Shown here one piece after another: positions 11,411 to 23,444 of a stretch of 64,000 nt of DNA. This stretch comes from Romanomermis culicivorax (lineage: Eukaryota; Nematoda; Enoplea; Mermithida; Mermithidae): positions 124,001-188,000 of the forward strand of contig CAWUHX010000388.1 of NCBI GenBank assembly GCA_963922205.1, given 5' to 3'. The notes under the pieces are model-generated. The model worked only from the letters and a program-made list of their open reading frames with translations. It did no database searches and was not told the origin of the DNA. Position 1 is the stretch's first letter. Each line of letters starts with the position of its first letter. A program made the translations under genes and the position numbers.

Positions 11411-12971
11411 TGGATTTCTTGTCTGGCAAAGATCTTCGCAAACCAGCTCCTATCCCTCTGACTGAAGAACTCGCTTCTGAAATCTTTAGATCTGAATTTC
11501 GTTCTTCTGAACAATCTCAAACTTCTTCTAAGGAAATCTGTTTGTTTATCACAGCAACAGACTCTGTTTTACCTACTGCCACTGAGTTAGATATTCCTAT
11601 CATAGACATGGTTACTCACTCTATGGCTAAGACCTCTGACAATCCTCAAACTACTGTGTCCAATTCTCAAGCTTTGTTAAAGATGATTTCCAATTACCAG
11701 CAGTAGAATGACCTTCTATTGCCTCTCCAGCTGAAATCACTCCACTTCAAAACGAGTATCCTATTTTAAATAAAATCATAACTGCTCTTAACTCTGATAA
11801 TCCTCTTAAGTCCCCTACATGTTTTTTTATTGAAGATGGCATACTCTACCAACAGTCTAAGGCACCCAAACAGCTCGTTGTCCCTACAGCACTTGTTGAT
11901 ACTGTTCTTCACTAATTCCATGGTGCAAAAATTATGAACCATCAAGGGCACAATCGTACTCTTGATGCCATAAAGCTTCACTTCTGGTGGCCCAGAATGG
12001 AAGATACTGTGCAAACTTGGATCAAAACTTGTAAAATCTGTCAGTTAACTACTGCTAAACTGCCTACTCCTGGACCTCTGATTCCTATTAAGCCGACATA
12101 TCTGTTTGAGATTGTCGCAACTGATATCCTTAATATTTCCCCTGTAGGTGATCATAGATCTTACATCATTGTTTTCCAAAACTATTTCACTAAGTTGGTA
12201 AGCGCTCACCTGATCCCTGATCAGAAGGCCTCTACGATAGTCCAATGTTTTGTCAACAATGTCATTCTGCAACACAGAACTCCTCAATTTCTGCTTTCTG
12301 ATCAAAGTGGCTGTTTCACCTCAAAACTAATGCAAGATGTTTGTGAGCTACTGAAGATCAGAAAAGTCCATCTACTGCCTATCACCCTCAGTGCAATGGG
12401 ATGGTTGAGAGATTACTGCCTATCACCCTCAGTGTAATGGGATGGTTGAGAGATAACAAATGTTAATTTCTCAACTAAAATGGTATACTGTGGAAGACCC
12501 CTAATTGGGAACTTTACCTGCCCTATGCAGTCTTCGCTAATAATGCTACTCCTCACACTGCTACCCGCCATTCTCCATTCGAATTGTTGAGAGGTCAGGA
12601 GCCTTGAATCATATTTGATTATGAATGCGTGAAACATCTGACTTTATCTTTCAAATATGATGCTTATCAGCATGTTCTAACTAAATCTCATCTGAATCTG
12701 TATAAGAATGTTAGCAAAAACCTGGATAAAGCAGCAACCTCTAGTAAGTCCTATTATGATAAGAAAGCCAAACAGCATGAGATTGTCACAAACAACCTTG
12801 TGTTACTGGTTAACTCTAAGAAAGGCAACAAGATACAGCCGGACTACATCGGCCCGTACATTGTTACTCACACCTCTACTCTTGAGCATAATGTCATCAC
12901 TATTGATGCACTAGATTCTCCTGGTAGACCTCAAATTGTATCCATTCCTCACCTAAAAAATTATATTCCAT
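11356..12971 (+). pseudogene. Integrase of element 2
   Basis: The zinc-binding region has a His pair (HQGHNRTL, about 11934) and CKICQ near 12030. The catalytic core has an Asp in ATDIL (about 12120), an Asp in LSDQSG (about 12298) and a Glu in GMVER-type sequence near 12400, which is duplicated (see 12373-12454). The C-terminal part (12629-12971) has the NVSKNLDKAA and GPYIVTH segments typical of the integrase tail and ends at the TGA at 12971-12973. Stops at about 11705 and 11912 and near 12606 break the frame. It would insert the cDNA into the genome. The tail aligns with the element 4 integrase tail. Confidence 0.8.
12373..12454 (+). repeat. 41-bp tandem duplication in the integrase core
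   Basis: A 41-bp unit (TACTGCCTATCACCCTCAGT and what follows) is repeated at 12373-12413 and 12414-12454 with one difference (GTGCAATGG versus GTGTAATGG). The unit encodes the segment around the catalytic Glu. A 41-bp insertion shifts the frame, so this is an inactivating duplication. Confidence 0.9.
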
Positions 12972-13609
12972 GATCTGCTAGGGAAATCTTTTCAGCTGAA
13001 GCTGGTAGTCTTCCTCAGTCATCTGCTCTCGCTAAATAATTAAGTTAAATGTCAGATATCTCTATCTATTTTCTGCAAAAGTAACTAATTTTCATAAATT
13101 TTGTAATATTCTAAAACTCACAAAGTTTGGTATTTTACTTCTGCATTGTTATGTATTTATTTTCATGTATAGTCCCCCCAACAACCAAATTTTTTCAGCT
13201 CAGACTACTTTCTCAAATGTAGTCTGAGTTTTCCATGTCAGCTGTCCCTCTTTGTAGGAAAATCTTATGCATAATCTTGATTTGTATACTATGGATGTTA
13301 AACATGATGTATATACATGTCCCTTCACATCTACATTTCTGGTGTAAACTCCTGCATCTACCCTATGGACATAGGTAGAGTGACTTACCCATAGCTATAG
13401 GTTCTCATTAGGGAGCAGTCTTTCAGCTCTGTTTTGATTGAAACAGACCCTCAAACCTCTGAGAGCAGACCTTGGATGACCTTCGGGATTTCAATTCTTG
13501 CATGATGCTTGTTTTTGTTTATTTCTGTTGCAATTGCTTTAGCTTAGAAATTCTTTTATTCCCAAAAATGTCCCCATTTTTGCATTTCAAAAAATATTGA
13601 GATTAGTTT
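12972..13609 (+). other. Non-coding spacer between pol and third gene of element 2
   Basis: About 640 bp, AT-rich, with no open frame. It includes a CAGCTCAGACTAC / GTAGTCTGAG partial inverted repeat near 13197-13230. It could hold the promoter or splice acceptor for the third gene, but nothing decisive is visible. Confidence 0.4.
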
Positions 13610-16128
13610 ATGGCACAACCCACCATTCCTGCAGCAGTAGGGCCACCACCTCTGCTGCCGCCTCCAGTTTATCAGCCCCGACCTATATTCAGCAGCAGCA
13701 TCAACACCCAGGAGCAGTATGCCGCTTGGGCCAACACCACAGGATGTCAGAATGACATTTCATTTTTTGCTGAAGGTGAGTTGCATGCATTTTCAACTGC
13801 TTTTTATGTGCATGCGCTTTTTTATTGATCTTTCTGGTTTGAGTTTCCCACTGTGCTTAGTTACTGACTGCCTAAGTGCCAAAAGACTCACAGTGGTCAG
13901 TTTCTGCAGATCTGATCAATCGTTATGCCTTGGCCTAGCTTGCGCACATTCTGACACTCAGGCTGGAGACTGCTTCTGAAGTTAATCTCAAGTTAACTTT
14001 GGTTGTGAAGGTCCTGCTCAATTCCATAATTGTGAGAAGCTGTCTCCCTAAAATCAAACTTCATTTTCAAAAATATTCAAAATCCTAAAATCAAAACTGT
14101 TTAAAATTCTCAACCCCAAACTTACACTTTTCAAAATTTTCACATAAAACTACAACTGATTTCCCAAAGCTCAAAACATTCTCAGCATCATATTCCCGAA
14201 CAAGTTTACTTCAAATGTTCAAAATTTCCTTCCGTATTTTCTACCATTTTTGGTCAAAAACTCTATTTTTTAATTTCCACATCTGTTTTAAGTATCTCCG
14301 AGTACCTGCTCTCAGTCACTCCTTTAAGAAATGTGTTTAATTTATATAGGTTTTCGAGTTCAATATGAAGAGGCTCATTAGAGTAAGAGAGCTGGAGCAG
14401 TGGTATATGTCACTGTTCCAGCATGCTCCTAGTTTCATTCCCTCACCAGAGTTCGTACTCCCGGGCCATCTGCATTCAGCATTTTCCACAATACAGATGC
14501 CCAAGTTTTGTGGATATACTCTGATCGGCTTTGACACAGAATCCATTACCACATTGGACTTGTCAAAGTTCTTGCATTCTACTTTTATACCTTTTAATAA
14601 TGATACCAAGACTGTACCAAGGTACATGCAACTCGCCTACCCAGTTGGCAGGGCTCTTGTTTTTGAAGCTCTTTTAGCCACGGGGGAAGATTGGACTGCT
14701 TTCTTTAAGCATTCTGATAACACCCACACCATTGTGGCCACATTCGATGCCGACAATGACTGGCGTGCTCTGTACACTCTCGTAGGTCCTTCCTCCCACA
14801 CTGCAAGTCAAAATGCTGAATCCATGGTCATCCCCATGATATCGATGTTCGACATTTCCTGATGCCTGAAACAGCTTGAGAAATCTCCTGAACTTTTCAA
14901 AACAGCCCAGCTTATCAACTTTTTCCCTGAACGCCACACTCTCAAAGCATGCATAACCTGCATGTGGGCTTGGGATACAGTTCCTTTTAACCATGACTTT
15001 TCTAAAAACCCCACTTATTATGCCACACTGTCTGAACACAAACTGTCCGGTGATAAGCTAATATATGCGGGACTAGACACCTTCTATCATATTCTGATGT
15101 ATCCTGCTTTAGGTCACTACTCCTTTTTGGATGAGATCTTTTGCACAGCCCAATTTTTTCTCACAACTTATTTGACCCTTTCATTATCGACTATATCGTG
15201 AAAATTCTTATCTGTCATGGGTTAGACACGGACTCTCTGCTACCTATTGGAATCGATCTTCCTCATAACCCCACACTGTCCAAAGAATTTTTACCGGCAG
15301 TGATGCGTAACGAGGTTTTATCAGCCATCATTTACATCTTCGTGGACGCTATCCTGCCCACCCACAGTCAGCCGATGTGCCTGACTACGTTGACCAATGG
15401 TGCGGCACCTTTGGAAACTGTTCAGTGTTCGAGCTTTCCTCCTCATCTGCCAAAACTTTCTCGAATTCAAGGTAGGAGCCTTCACAGTGCTCAACCTAGT
15501 GACCCTCAGTCCATACTCGAGTACCCTGCAATCCTCGATAATCCCCTGGAACTTCAAATGGCTGTAGCCACTGCTATGCAATCAGGAACTGTTTCGGAAT
15601 TGCACTATGCTCTGGGTGCACCTATGTCTGTTCACTATCTGAAGCAGGTTTTCAGTAGCCTTGTTCAGGACACTATTTTGATGTCTGATCCTTTCCCTTA
15701 GGAATCTGACCCCTTCGTTGACTGCATGGCTGGGGATCAGCCGAAGCAGGGCAGACAGTATAATAAGGGTTATCAATATCCTTCTGAATTTTATCTTCAA
15801 TCTCTGACACCTCAGAATGCCCACGCCTTAAATCTTCTGACTGTTAGTTAACATGCTCTGGTGACCTCTCCATGCTCCCTGGAGGAAAATACGGATGTCG
15901 AGAAGATAATCCGCGATTCCATCAGCGACATGGATGATGGCCTTAGGAACTTCTGCATGATCCAATGTTGGTTAAACATGAATGGCGAACCTAATATGTT
16001 CTTACTCAATATAAGTCCACTTTGCGTCAAATCGAACCTAAATTTGGGTGCAAATCCATCCGTCATATCACTAATCGGTTTGCTCTATGTCCAGTTATAG
16101 TCTCCTCAGCTAGAATAGACATAGACGA
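13610..16128 (+). pseudogene. Third gene of element 2: DEDDy-type 3'-5' exonuclease, spliced, decayed
   Basis: Exon 1 (13610-13775) starts ATG, encodes a Pro-rich N-terminus and ends NDISFFAEG at a GTGAGT donor. The intron is 13776-14349 and ends TTTATATAG. Exon 2 continues with MKRLIRVRELEQW. Motif I is GFDTES (about 14520), motif II lies in ATFDADNDWRAL (about 14740), and motif III is LIYAGLDTFY (about 15058), giving the Tyr-x3-Asp of the DEDDy class. Such enzymes trim RNA or single-stranded DNA 3' ends. Exon ends and the motif spacing match element 4, where the intron is also phase 1. A one-base insertion near 14366, a TGA at 14861 and a frame change near 15140 inactivate it. The frame then runs through 15141-15701 to a TAG. 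Assignment rests on three motifs in order and homology to two other copies in the window. Confidence 0.8.
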
Positions 16129-16750
16129 CATACATGGCCATGGTCAAAATTTTAGGGTAGGGAAAAATCCTAAAATTGACATATAGCAAATCATTTTTGT
16201 GACAATGATAAAAGTCAATTGTGGCATTATCTGGGGAGAAAATATCAAGAAGCTGATCCATATTGTCCTGATTTTGCCTATTGGCAGTGCTGATGCCGAA
16301 CGAGGCTTTTCAATAATGAACCATATACGCACATCAAGGCGATCAAGACTCGAAGGAATAAGCCTGGATGCTTTGATGCGCTTAAGAATAAATGGCCCAA
16401 ATGATTTGCAACAGTTCAAAGCATCAAAATATGCAAAGGCATGGGTTGCAGAAAACCACATGCGCACTGATGACCCTCATAATCGAAAAAAGAAAACAAG
16501 AAAGGAAATGAAATTGGATGATACTGAAATGGAAGATGATGTGTATTTGCCAACCAGTAACTTATTTTGATGTTCTCATACTTATTGTCAACCATATACT
16601 GTGCATTGCTTGCATCAGTTATTTTTTGTCAATGTATTTTTCTTTGTAATTTTTGTAATTTTGTCCAAAAATCGCCAGATAGCAAATGGTTACTCTAAAG
16701 TTTAGGGTAGGGATAATGTATACCCTATGTATACCCTGTGGCCATGTATG
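16129..16750 (+). mobile_element. Small hAT transposon fragment inserted in element 2
   Basis: The element is bounded by 12-bp inverted termini CATACATGGCCA (16129-16140) and TGGCCATGTATG (16739-16750). It is flanked by a perfect 8-bp direct repeat ATAGACGA (16121-16128 and 16751-16758), the duplication length of hAT elements. It encodes on the plus strand (about 16199-16570) the C-terminal hAT dimerisation domain, with the motif SADAERGFS and then LDALMRLR. The catalytic core is missing, so it is a deletion derivative that would need a transposase from elsewhere. Both ends also carry the direct motif TTTAGGGTAGGG. Confidence 0.93.
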
Positions 16751-16758
16751 ATAGACGA

Positions 16759-19236
16759 TTTGAATCTGTAACATCATGACTCTAGGTAGGCTAGTAATCC
16801 TCACTATTACTTTTCCTAGTTGTCACAGCGCGTACATCTATTACCGTTTTACAACATTTTGACCCCACCATCTGCTACTCTAAATTTCAGCCTTTACCGA
16901 TCTAGCCATTCTGCTGATAGGCAACTCTCAATGCAAATTACCTCTGATGCAGAGGCTACACTCGCATCGGATGCATCTGCAGTTGTTGCTATCAGGACTG
17001 ACACTGATACTCAATCTCAATTTCCCACAGTCACTGTCGATATACCATCTCATCTGCTAACTGAGATGGAGATGTGACTCTCTAGTTTAACTATTAGTTT
17101 GGATGAGACTGAAGAGCTACAAACTGATTCACAAGCCCAGTCCAGAGTTCCTTCGATAGTTTTGATCACTTCAAGGTCTGATTCCACTACAGCTACGATG
17201 GATACACTGACTCAACCACAGGTCCCCACCACTCAAGACTCCACTTCTGCTACACCTTCTTCTCAATTTTCAACAAATCTTGCATTAGTAGCTACACCCA
17301 GGTTTGACCTCAATCAGCGTGTTACTGTGGACCGAAAATTGTTTCTCATAGCAGTTAATGTTCTAAAATGTAATAACTTACCCATTCATCCTCATATGGG
17401 TTTCTCACCTTCCCGACGAGATCTTAGTCTCTTGCCAGACCATGAATTCCTATTTCTGTATGAGATTACTTTTGGACCTGTGCCTACCACTCTTACCCCA
17501 TCCTCCGGTCAGCCAGCGATGGTTCCAAGAACAGTAGCCACACAACCAACTGTTTCTGTTACACCTTCAACTCAGAGCACAGTGCCACAACCTCAAGTTG
17601 TGGTTCAGCCTCAAACATCCATTTCTGCTCCACCTCAGAGCCCAGTGCTGCAACCTCAAGTTGCTGGTCAGCCTCAACAGTCCACTTCTGCAACTCAGTC
17701 AAGCTCATCTGCTCAGTCTAAGCAATCTTATTGTATTCCTAACGTCGCTGCAGCCTCAGTAGCAGCAAAACCTTCACTTTCCACATCTGCTACTCCAATT
17801 TCTGGTCCTATGCTCACACACGAAGATCTGGCTCAAGCTTTGGCTCAGATCCAAGCTGGTACCAAGACTGTCAATGACTTCCACATCCTTCACATCTCTG
17901 GTAAACCTGTGACAGATGTTCTTCACTATCTCCATTCTCAACTAAAGAAACAGAAGATAGATCCGCAAGACAAATCTAGTAAATCTCACAAACCTATGGT
18001 GAAGTCTTCTCCGGCTGCTCAAAAAGTGTTCCGCTGCTTCGAAGACTAAACTGGAATCTAAGAAACCTTCTACATCTCAACAGTGTGAACTTCACCATAT
18101 TCCTGTCAGGCCTCAGTGTTTCACACAACCTCAGGCCTCTGCAAAACCAGTAGCTAAGTCACACCCTAGGCAACAAACCATTTTTAAGGTGTTTTTTTCA
18201 GTTTCTATCTCTGTTCCCAATATCTTTTCCACCTGGTTTCGGTGCACGGCAACAGCCTCCCACTGCTGTCGTGCCCATCTGCCAGCCTTATGTTCAATAA
18301 CCATACCAACCGGCCATTATTCCTCAGTATCAATATCCTACTCAGTATCCACCTCCTCCACGGGTGTATGCCATACCGCAGCCAAACACTGTGTATCAGG
18401 CACCACCAGCTGGCTATCCTGTTCCTTTTCAACAACCTGTGGTCTAGTTGCAGCAACAACACCAGCTAATCGCTGCTGCTGTGGCTGAACCTCCACCACC
18501 TGTTCAGCAAGCTCCAGTAGTTCAGCAATCAACCTCATCTACCGCAATGAGCGCTACTACTCAGCTACCCTCCACTAGTGCAACTCATTCCACGACTGCT
18601 ACTATCTCGATGACTGCATCTACCTCACAGTCTGCTCCTCCATCGGCGCAACAGCCTGATCTGGCTGAAACTCAGCTCAAGCCCAGAGCCATGACTGATC
18701 CCAATATATTTGACCTGTTATCTCACCTTAATATTAATTTGCCATCTGGCGCCTCTCAAAAGGCAGTGGACGCAAATAAGTCTCTTTACCAATTGTATCA
18801 AGATATCTATAAGAAATCTGTCGATCTGGCTATCCAGCATGCCATGCCTGACACCCTGTTGCGTACCATCCTCGATTGGCTACCCAACTGGGCTACCAAG
18901 TATGGTGCTGCCACTGTCATTCAAATAGCTGATCTCACTCTCTTCTTACACGAATGTTGATCCTTGGAGAAAACATCACATTACCTAAAAGCCTATACAT
19001 CGTCAGTTGGGATGATTGAGGCTATTCTTGAGAAACCTCACGAAGTAGGCATTTGTAACCCTTACAAGCTGAGTCTGTTGGCCATGGTTCATGTCAATGC
19101 TCATGCTGAACATCAGGTCACACACCGCATTCTCAGTCAATTTTCTGTACCAGCACTTTCTGACTTACCTCCTGGCCACTACCTCGCAATGCTACACCAT
19201 CTGACTATCCTCAAGTCCTATGTGGTTTGAATGTAT
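16759..19236 (+). pseudogene. C-terminal tail of the element 2 third gene (Gln/Pro/Ser-rich, then a conserved helical part)
   Basis: After the hAT insertion, the gene continues as a low-complexity Pro-Gln-Ser-Thr protein. The segment 17099-18049 is open for 316 codons, with repeats of the type QPQVVVQPQ and PQSPVLQPQV, then a Lys/Ser-rich stretch. A frame change lies near 18030. A TAG at about 18446 falls inside a Gln run. The segment 18448-18960 is open, and 18964-19230 holds a more ordered part (LLAMVHVNAHAEHQ, then DLPPGHYLAMLHHLTILKS). The last piece is alignable with element 4 near 34600-34700, so it is a real domain rather than chance. Function unknown. The low-complexity part could mediate condensation or protein binding; that is speculation. 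Confidence 0.65.
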
Positions 19237-19683
19237 TATCTGACTCTAGGCCACAGTCTTCTCAATCATATCACCAATGTTCCAGTTCCCACACTGCTCA
19301 TCCTTAGTCTATCGCTACTACTAATATTTTTAGTTCTTCTGCATTTCTTTAGTTTGTTTTCTTTAAGTTCTCTGCTCAAAAATTTTTAATCTCGGTGCTT
19401 TCATTTTGTGCTTCAAATTTTAAGAGATTTGTACAGTTTTGGACCAAACCTGTGAGAAAATTTTCTTTTGTGTGGATTTTTATTTGTGATGACCAAATTC
19501 CCACAACCAGTTTGCCATTGCTGTGTCTCGCCTAGCTAAGTAAGTATCTTCAGTTCACCTTCTCGCAATTTTGGATTTGTCACGTCTTGCCCTTATTCTT
19601 TTACAAATGAGGTTTTGAAAATTCTCCCACTGCAACTACTCAGCCGCACCTTGTAGTCTTGATCACTTAAGGCTATCTGCTGC

Positions 19684-19695
19684 AAAGGGGAGGGG
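19684..19695 (+). promoter_or_regulatory. Polypurine tract of element 2
   Basis: AAAGGGGAGGGG lies immediately before the TGTTGC start of the 3' LTR, the place and composition expected for the plus-strand primer. Confidence 0.9.
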
Positions 19696-20137
19696 TGTTG
19701 CAATGGCATTTCCAGTCTCCCACAACTGTTTTAATGCCATTTTACAACTTCCTGCACTTTACAACCAAAGATGAGCATGTCTCAAGCTTCTCATCAATTT
19801 TCAAACCAGGTGACGCAATTACTGTAGTCATTGCGTTGTGTGCTGGAATTTCAGTCAGTAAATCATTTTATTCATCATCGTCGAATTATTTTTAACTGAG
19901 AAATCACCGATTTCTCAATTTAGAATATTTTAGTGGTGAAATAATTTTGAGTGTTTGGCAAAAAAGAAAGGGAGTAGGTGCCCTGGCCAAGTGCTAGGTA
20001 AGTCTTGGTATTGAGGTCTGAACTTTGTGGAACTCCTGCCTAAAACATTTTTGGACTCAAAATAAAATCTTAAATATTCTTGGTGGATCACCAATCGAGA
20101 GTCTCAAATAAATAAGAAGAAAATTACATATATAACA
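19696..20137 (+). repeat. 3' LTR of element 2
   Basis: It begins TGTTGCAATGG after the polypurine tract and ends TATATAACA. It is 442 bp against 498 bp for the 5' copy because of one internal indel. Many substitutions separate the two, consistent with an old insertion. Confidence 0.9.
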
Positions 20138-20207
20138 CTTGATGTTAGATCAAACTATAGTCTATTTTTATTGAAATGCTTGTAGATAATAACAATGAAA
20201 AGCAAAG

Positions 20208-21414
20208 GGTATAATTGCAGTTTGGCTGACCCGTACTTTCTACACACACACTAAGTATAGGAGGGTCCACTGACCATATTTTCTACCGGTAATGCAAAGT
20301 ATGGTGCGGCATACTTTCTACATGTTTGTGCACAAAGTATGACGCAGTGTATTTTCTACACGTTTGTGCACAAAGTATGGTGAGGAACAGGGTCCCTGAG
20401 ACCAACTGTACTTTCTACATGTTCTAAAAATAGAAGTCAATAAAAATTATCCAGAATTTTAGGCTGTGGTTTTATGGCCAATATTTATCGAATTTTCATG
20501 ATTATTTTTTTATCAGATACAGCTCAACAAGAGCTTTCGAAAAACATGTAACATGTCATTGGCACTTAATTAGTCACAAATATGCAAATTATATTCAAAG
20601 CAAAAATGATGAGAGAAATCCCTGTTATGAGCACATGGCTCATTGGTTGATATTGAAGTAAAAATCGTTTCTGACTTCAAAGTAATGCACAAGAGACAGG
20701 GTGTCCAATCTAGCTTATGCATTAAAAATAAGAATATTGCTATTAATCAAAACAGGAAACTAAAAAATGCAGTCCAAATACAAAAAATTATGTCATCCTC
20801 AAAATGTGTGTACTCATCTGCGTTAGTGTGTTATTATTTTTAAGTTCTTAGTAGAAAACTTGGAATAAAAAATCTTGAGGATAATTAGTTGGTTAACACT
20901 GTATATACATCTAATTAGCATATTTGGGAGAAATTACTGGATTATATATGATGTGTTATATACTAATTGAAAGCTGTTGCCAAACTGTATCTAGTGAAAA
21001 AATAATTGCTGAAATCTGATAAATATTAGCTACAAAACTGCAGCCTCAACTTTTCGATCATTTCTATTCAATTCAAGTTTGGAATCTAATTTGCATATTG
21101 GTGACCAATTATGTGGCAATAACATGTTATATGTTTTTGGAAAGCTCTTGTTGAGCTGTATCTGAAAAAAGAAATAATCATGAATAATTCATTCAATATT
21201 AGCCATGAAACCACAACCTTAAGTTTTGGATAATTTTTATCGAATTCTATTTTTAGAACATGTAGAGAGTATGGTTAGTCTCAGCCCTGGTCCTTGCCGC
21301 ACTTTGTGCACAAACGTGTAAAAAGTACATCATGCCATACTTTGCATTACCTGTAGAAAACATGGTCGACAGACCCTCCTATACTTAGCGTGTCTGCCAA
21401 ACTGCAAGTATGCC
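20208..21414. mobile_element. Foldback element with roughly 400-bp inverted arms
   Basis: The left arm (about 20208-20610) and right arm (about 21030-21414) are reverse complements with moderate divergence. Landmarks are TTGCAGTTTGGC at 20214 and its complement ending near 21408, plus the shared block ATACAGCTCAACAAGAGCTT. The right arm is itself an old tandem duplication: about 20890-21060 resembles about 21100-21240 in the same orientation. GTGCACAAAGTATG is repeated in the left arm. There is no coding capacity. It is best described as a non-autonomous foldback or long-TIR MITE. I could not identify a target duplication. Confidence 0.8.
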
Positions 21415-22361
21415 ATACTATTTTATACTTTTAGAATTCTCTGCTGAACTAAATAAATGTCACATAGGACTGAAAATTTCTGAGGTTACTCAAATAAGCT
21501 TAAACATTTTTTTGAGAAAAAACTACCATAAAAATATAATGATTCTGAAGACAGAGCAAGTTTTTGCCATTTTTCCGGTTCACAGGCATTTTATGAAAAA
21601 CAGACTACATTTAATATAATTTTTTGTACAGAACATGCAGATGTTATCGTGCATTTCATGCCAAGCAATAAGGATTAAACATAACAGAGATTACCTCACA
21701 CATGACATCTAACCCTTAAAATTATCCAAACCCATTGTGATCATACAGTAATGTCCTTCATCCTTGTACTCTCAAAGTACATCAAATCCTTCAGCTAAAC
21801 TGCAACCAACTATACATCCGCTCACAAACGATTCGCCCCCCTGAGATGGTTAGATTCCAAGTACTACAAAACCTTATTTCAATTCAACAGCTGGGATCAA
21901 GTAAAAGACAGTCAGGCAGAGTGACGAAAGTTACTTTGTGAATGCCATTAGGTCTAATCTGAACATGTCACTGCATAGTTTAATATGTTCTCTAATCCAT
22001 TTGAATGTTGCTCTATCAGAGGCATAGGATGACCGTATTACAGGCTGTGCAACATCTCACATTAAATGACAAGTATCTGTCATTTGAACTTAAAAGTAAC
22101 TATGTCAGACCTTCTAAAAGATTTTTTATCATTCAGTAAAAGGGACTCCTCAACAAGTTTTTGTACATGGAATGAAACATTTTGGTGCCTGTCGACTTAT
22201 TGACTGTCCTTATGTGACCATTTCGCCGCAATTTTCTTCGAGGAAAAATCGAAAATTCCACACAGTTTCCACATAGTACAATTTAAATTTATGTGGAAAG
22301 AAACAAGTTACAATAAAACTGGTCAGAAATTTGCATTGTGTTTTAATTTTCAAACTTGAAA
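21415..22361. other. AT-rich DNA without recognised features
   Basis: About 950 bp with only short chance frames. I see no repeat partner for it in this window. Confidence 0.5.
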
Positions 22362-22679
22362 ATGAGTTTTGTTCTGGAAACTGCTCGCTTTATTGATAAA
22401 GTTCAAGCTGAAATTCTGGGTAAACAACATGTGGCCGGGCAACAGTCCAGATTTAATTGCACTGAAAATTTGAGAGAAATTGTTAAAAATTGAGTGGACT
22501 GTTTGATGCATCTAGATGATGGTCAAGGATGTTACTGGAGGGAAACATTCCAAAAAAATTTGCATCTCATTTTGACCAAATTGGAATATGACATTGAGCT
22601 TTTTCAAAACATTTTGTGTTCAATGCCAGAACATTTTCGACAGCTTAAGGAGGCAAAGCGAGGTGAAACAGATTATTGA
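22362..22679 (+). pseudogene. Degraded ORF of unknown family
   Basis: From the ATG at 22362 a frame of 43 codons ends at TGA (22491-22493). The same frame then continues for 61 codons to 22679. The composition (acidic and basic residues, aromatic pairs such as CYWRE) is protein-like, and the two halves share one phase, suggesting one gene with a nonsense mutation. I do not recognise it, and it could be chance in AT-rich DNA. Confidence 0.25.
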
Positions 22680-22779
22680 TTTATTTCTGAACATCTTTTT
22701 TTCTGTCTGAGATGGCTATATGAAACAGCAAATTGATTTGTTAACAGAACAAATGAACAATCTCAAAATACAAAAGGGA

Positions 22780-23421
22780 AATATAATATTTTGCTAGGCC
22801 CTAAGGCCCAAGTGAAATAAAATATTGTCCTATAATGCTGAGACTTAACTTATAGCACGTTTATTCATAAGTGATTGGGTGATAGCTCGATTTTTTAAAG
22901 CTCCACCCACAAAAAAAACTTTACTGTTAGCACTGCACCTCTCTCTTTTCTTCATTGTTCATGAGAGACTGATTGGCGTTTTTATTGTTTCAGATTAAAC
23001 AAAACTAACCTAAGCCTAAGAAAGTGAAATTGAAAGCGGAGAATTTTACCTATCAGGAAGAAAAAATCCTCATTCATAAAAGAACAGCAAACCATAAATT
23101 GTAGGAAATGTGCAAATATAAACGTAAGGAAACCAGTAACTGAAACTAACCTAGATTTACGGACAACAGAAAAAAAACAAAACACGTTCTTTGCTTTATT
23201 TTTATTTATTCCAACGTTGGAAAATGCCTGCTGATCATGAGAATCCGCATCTGGAGCTGCGATTATTGCCTCACAGCCTAAAAAAGCTGCATTATATTTG
23301 GGCGAGGAGGGTGGGGCCTAGTTAAGTCTCAGCATTATGGAGAATAATTATTTCACTTGGGCCTAATGGCCTCACAAAATATTATATTCTCCTATGATGC
23401 TTCGATTTAACTAATAGCACC
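22780..23421. repeat. Inverted repeat pair (MITE-like)
   Basis: About 70 bp at 22780-22850 (containing AAGGCCCAAGTGAAATAA and ATGCTGAGACTTAACT) recurs in reverse complement at 23320-23388. A direct partial copy of the CCTATAATGCT...TTAACTTATAGCAC end follows at 23389-23421. The 470-bp centre shows no gene. The total of roughly 610 bp suits a MITE. Confidence 0.6.
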
Positions 23422-23444
23422 TGTTCAAAGCTTACGTTCTTATC

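Larger units (their letters stand above)
5506..20141 (+). mobile_element. LTR retrotransposon 2, Ty3/gypsy type, with a DEDDy-exonuclease third gene
   Basis: Two related LTRs (5510-6007 and 19696-20137) bound a 13.7-kb interior. The possible target duplication CTTG lies at 5506-5509 and 20138-20141. Internal order is gag, aspartic protease, RT, RNase H, integrase, then a spliced third gene of about 5.6 kb. The interior has about twenty in-frame stops but rather few frameshifts, and the LTRs have diverged and differ by an indel of about 50 bp, so this is an old copy. A 622-bp hAT element interrupts the third gene. The closest relative in the window is element 4, by integrase C-terminus and third gene. 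Confidence 0.9.

Noticed and set aside
13197-13230. CAGACTAC...GTAGTCTG hairpin in the element 2 spacer as a transcription terminator.
   Set aside because: A single imperfect hairpin in eukaryotic AT-rich DNA is not adequate evidence for a terminator.
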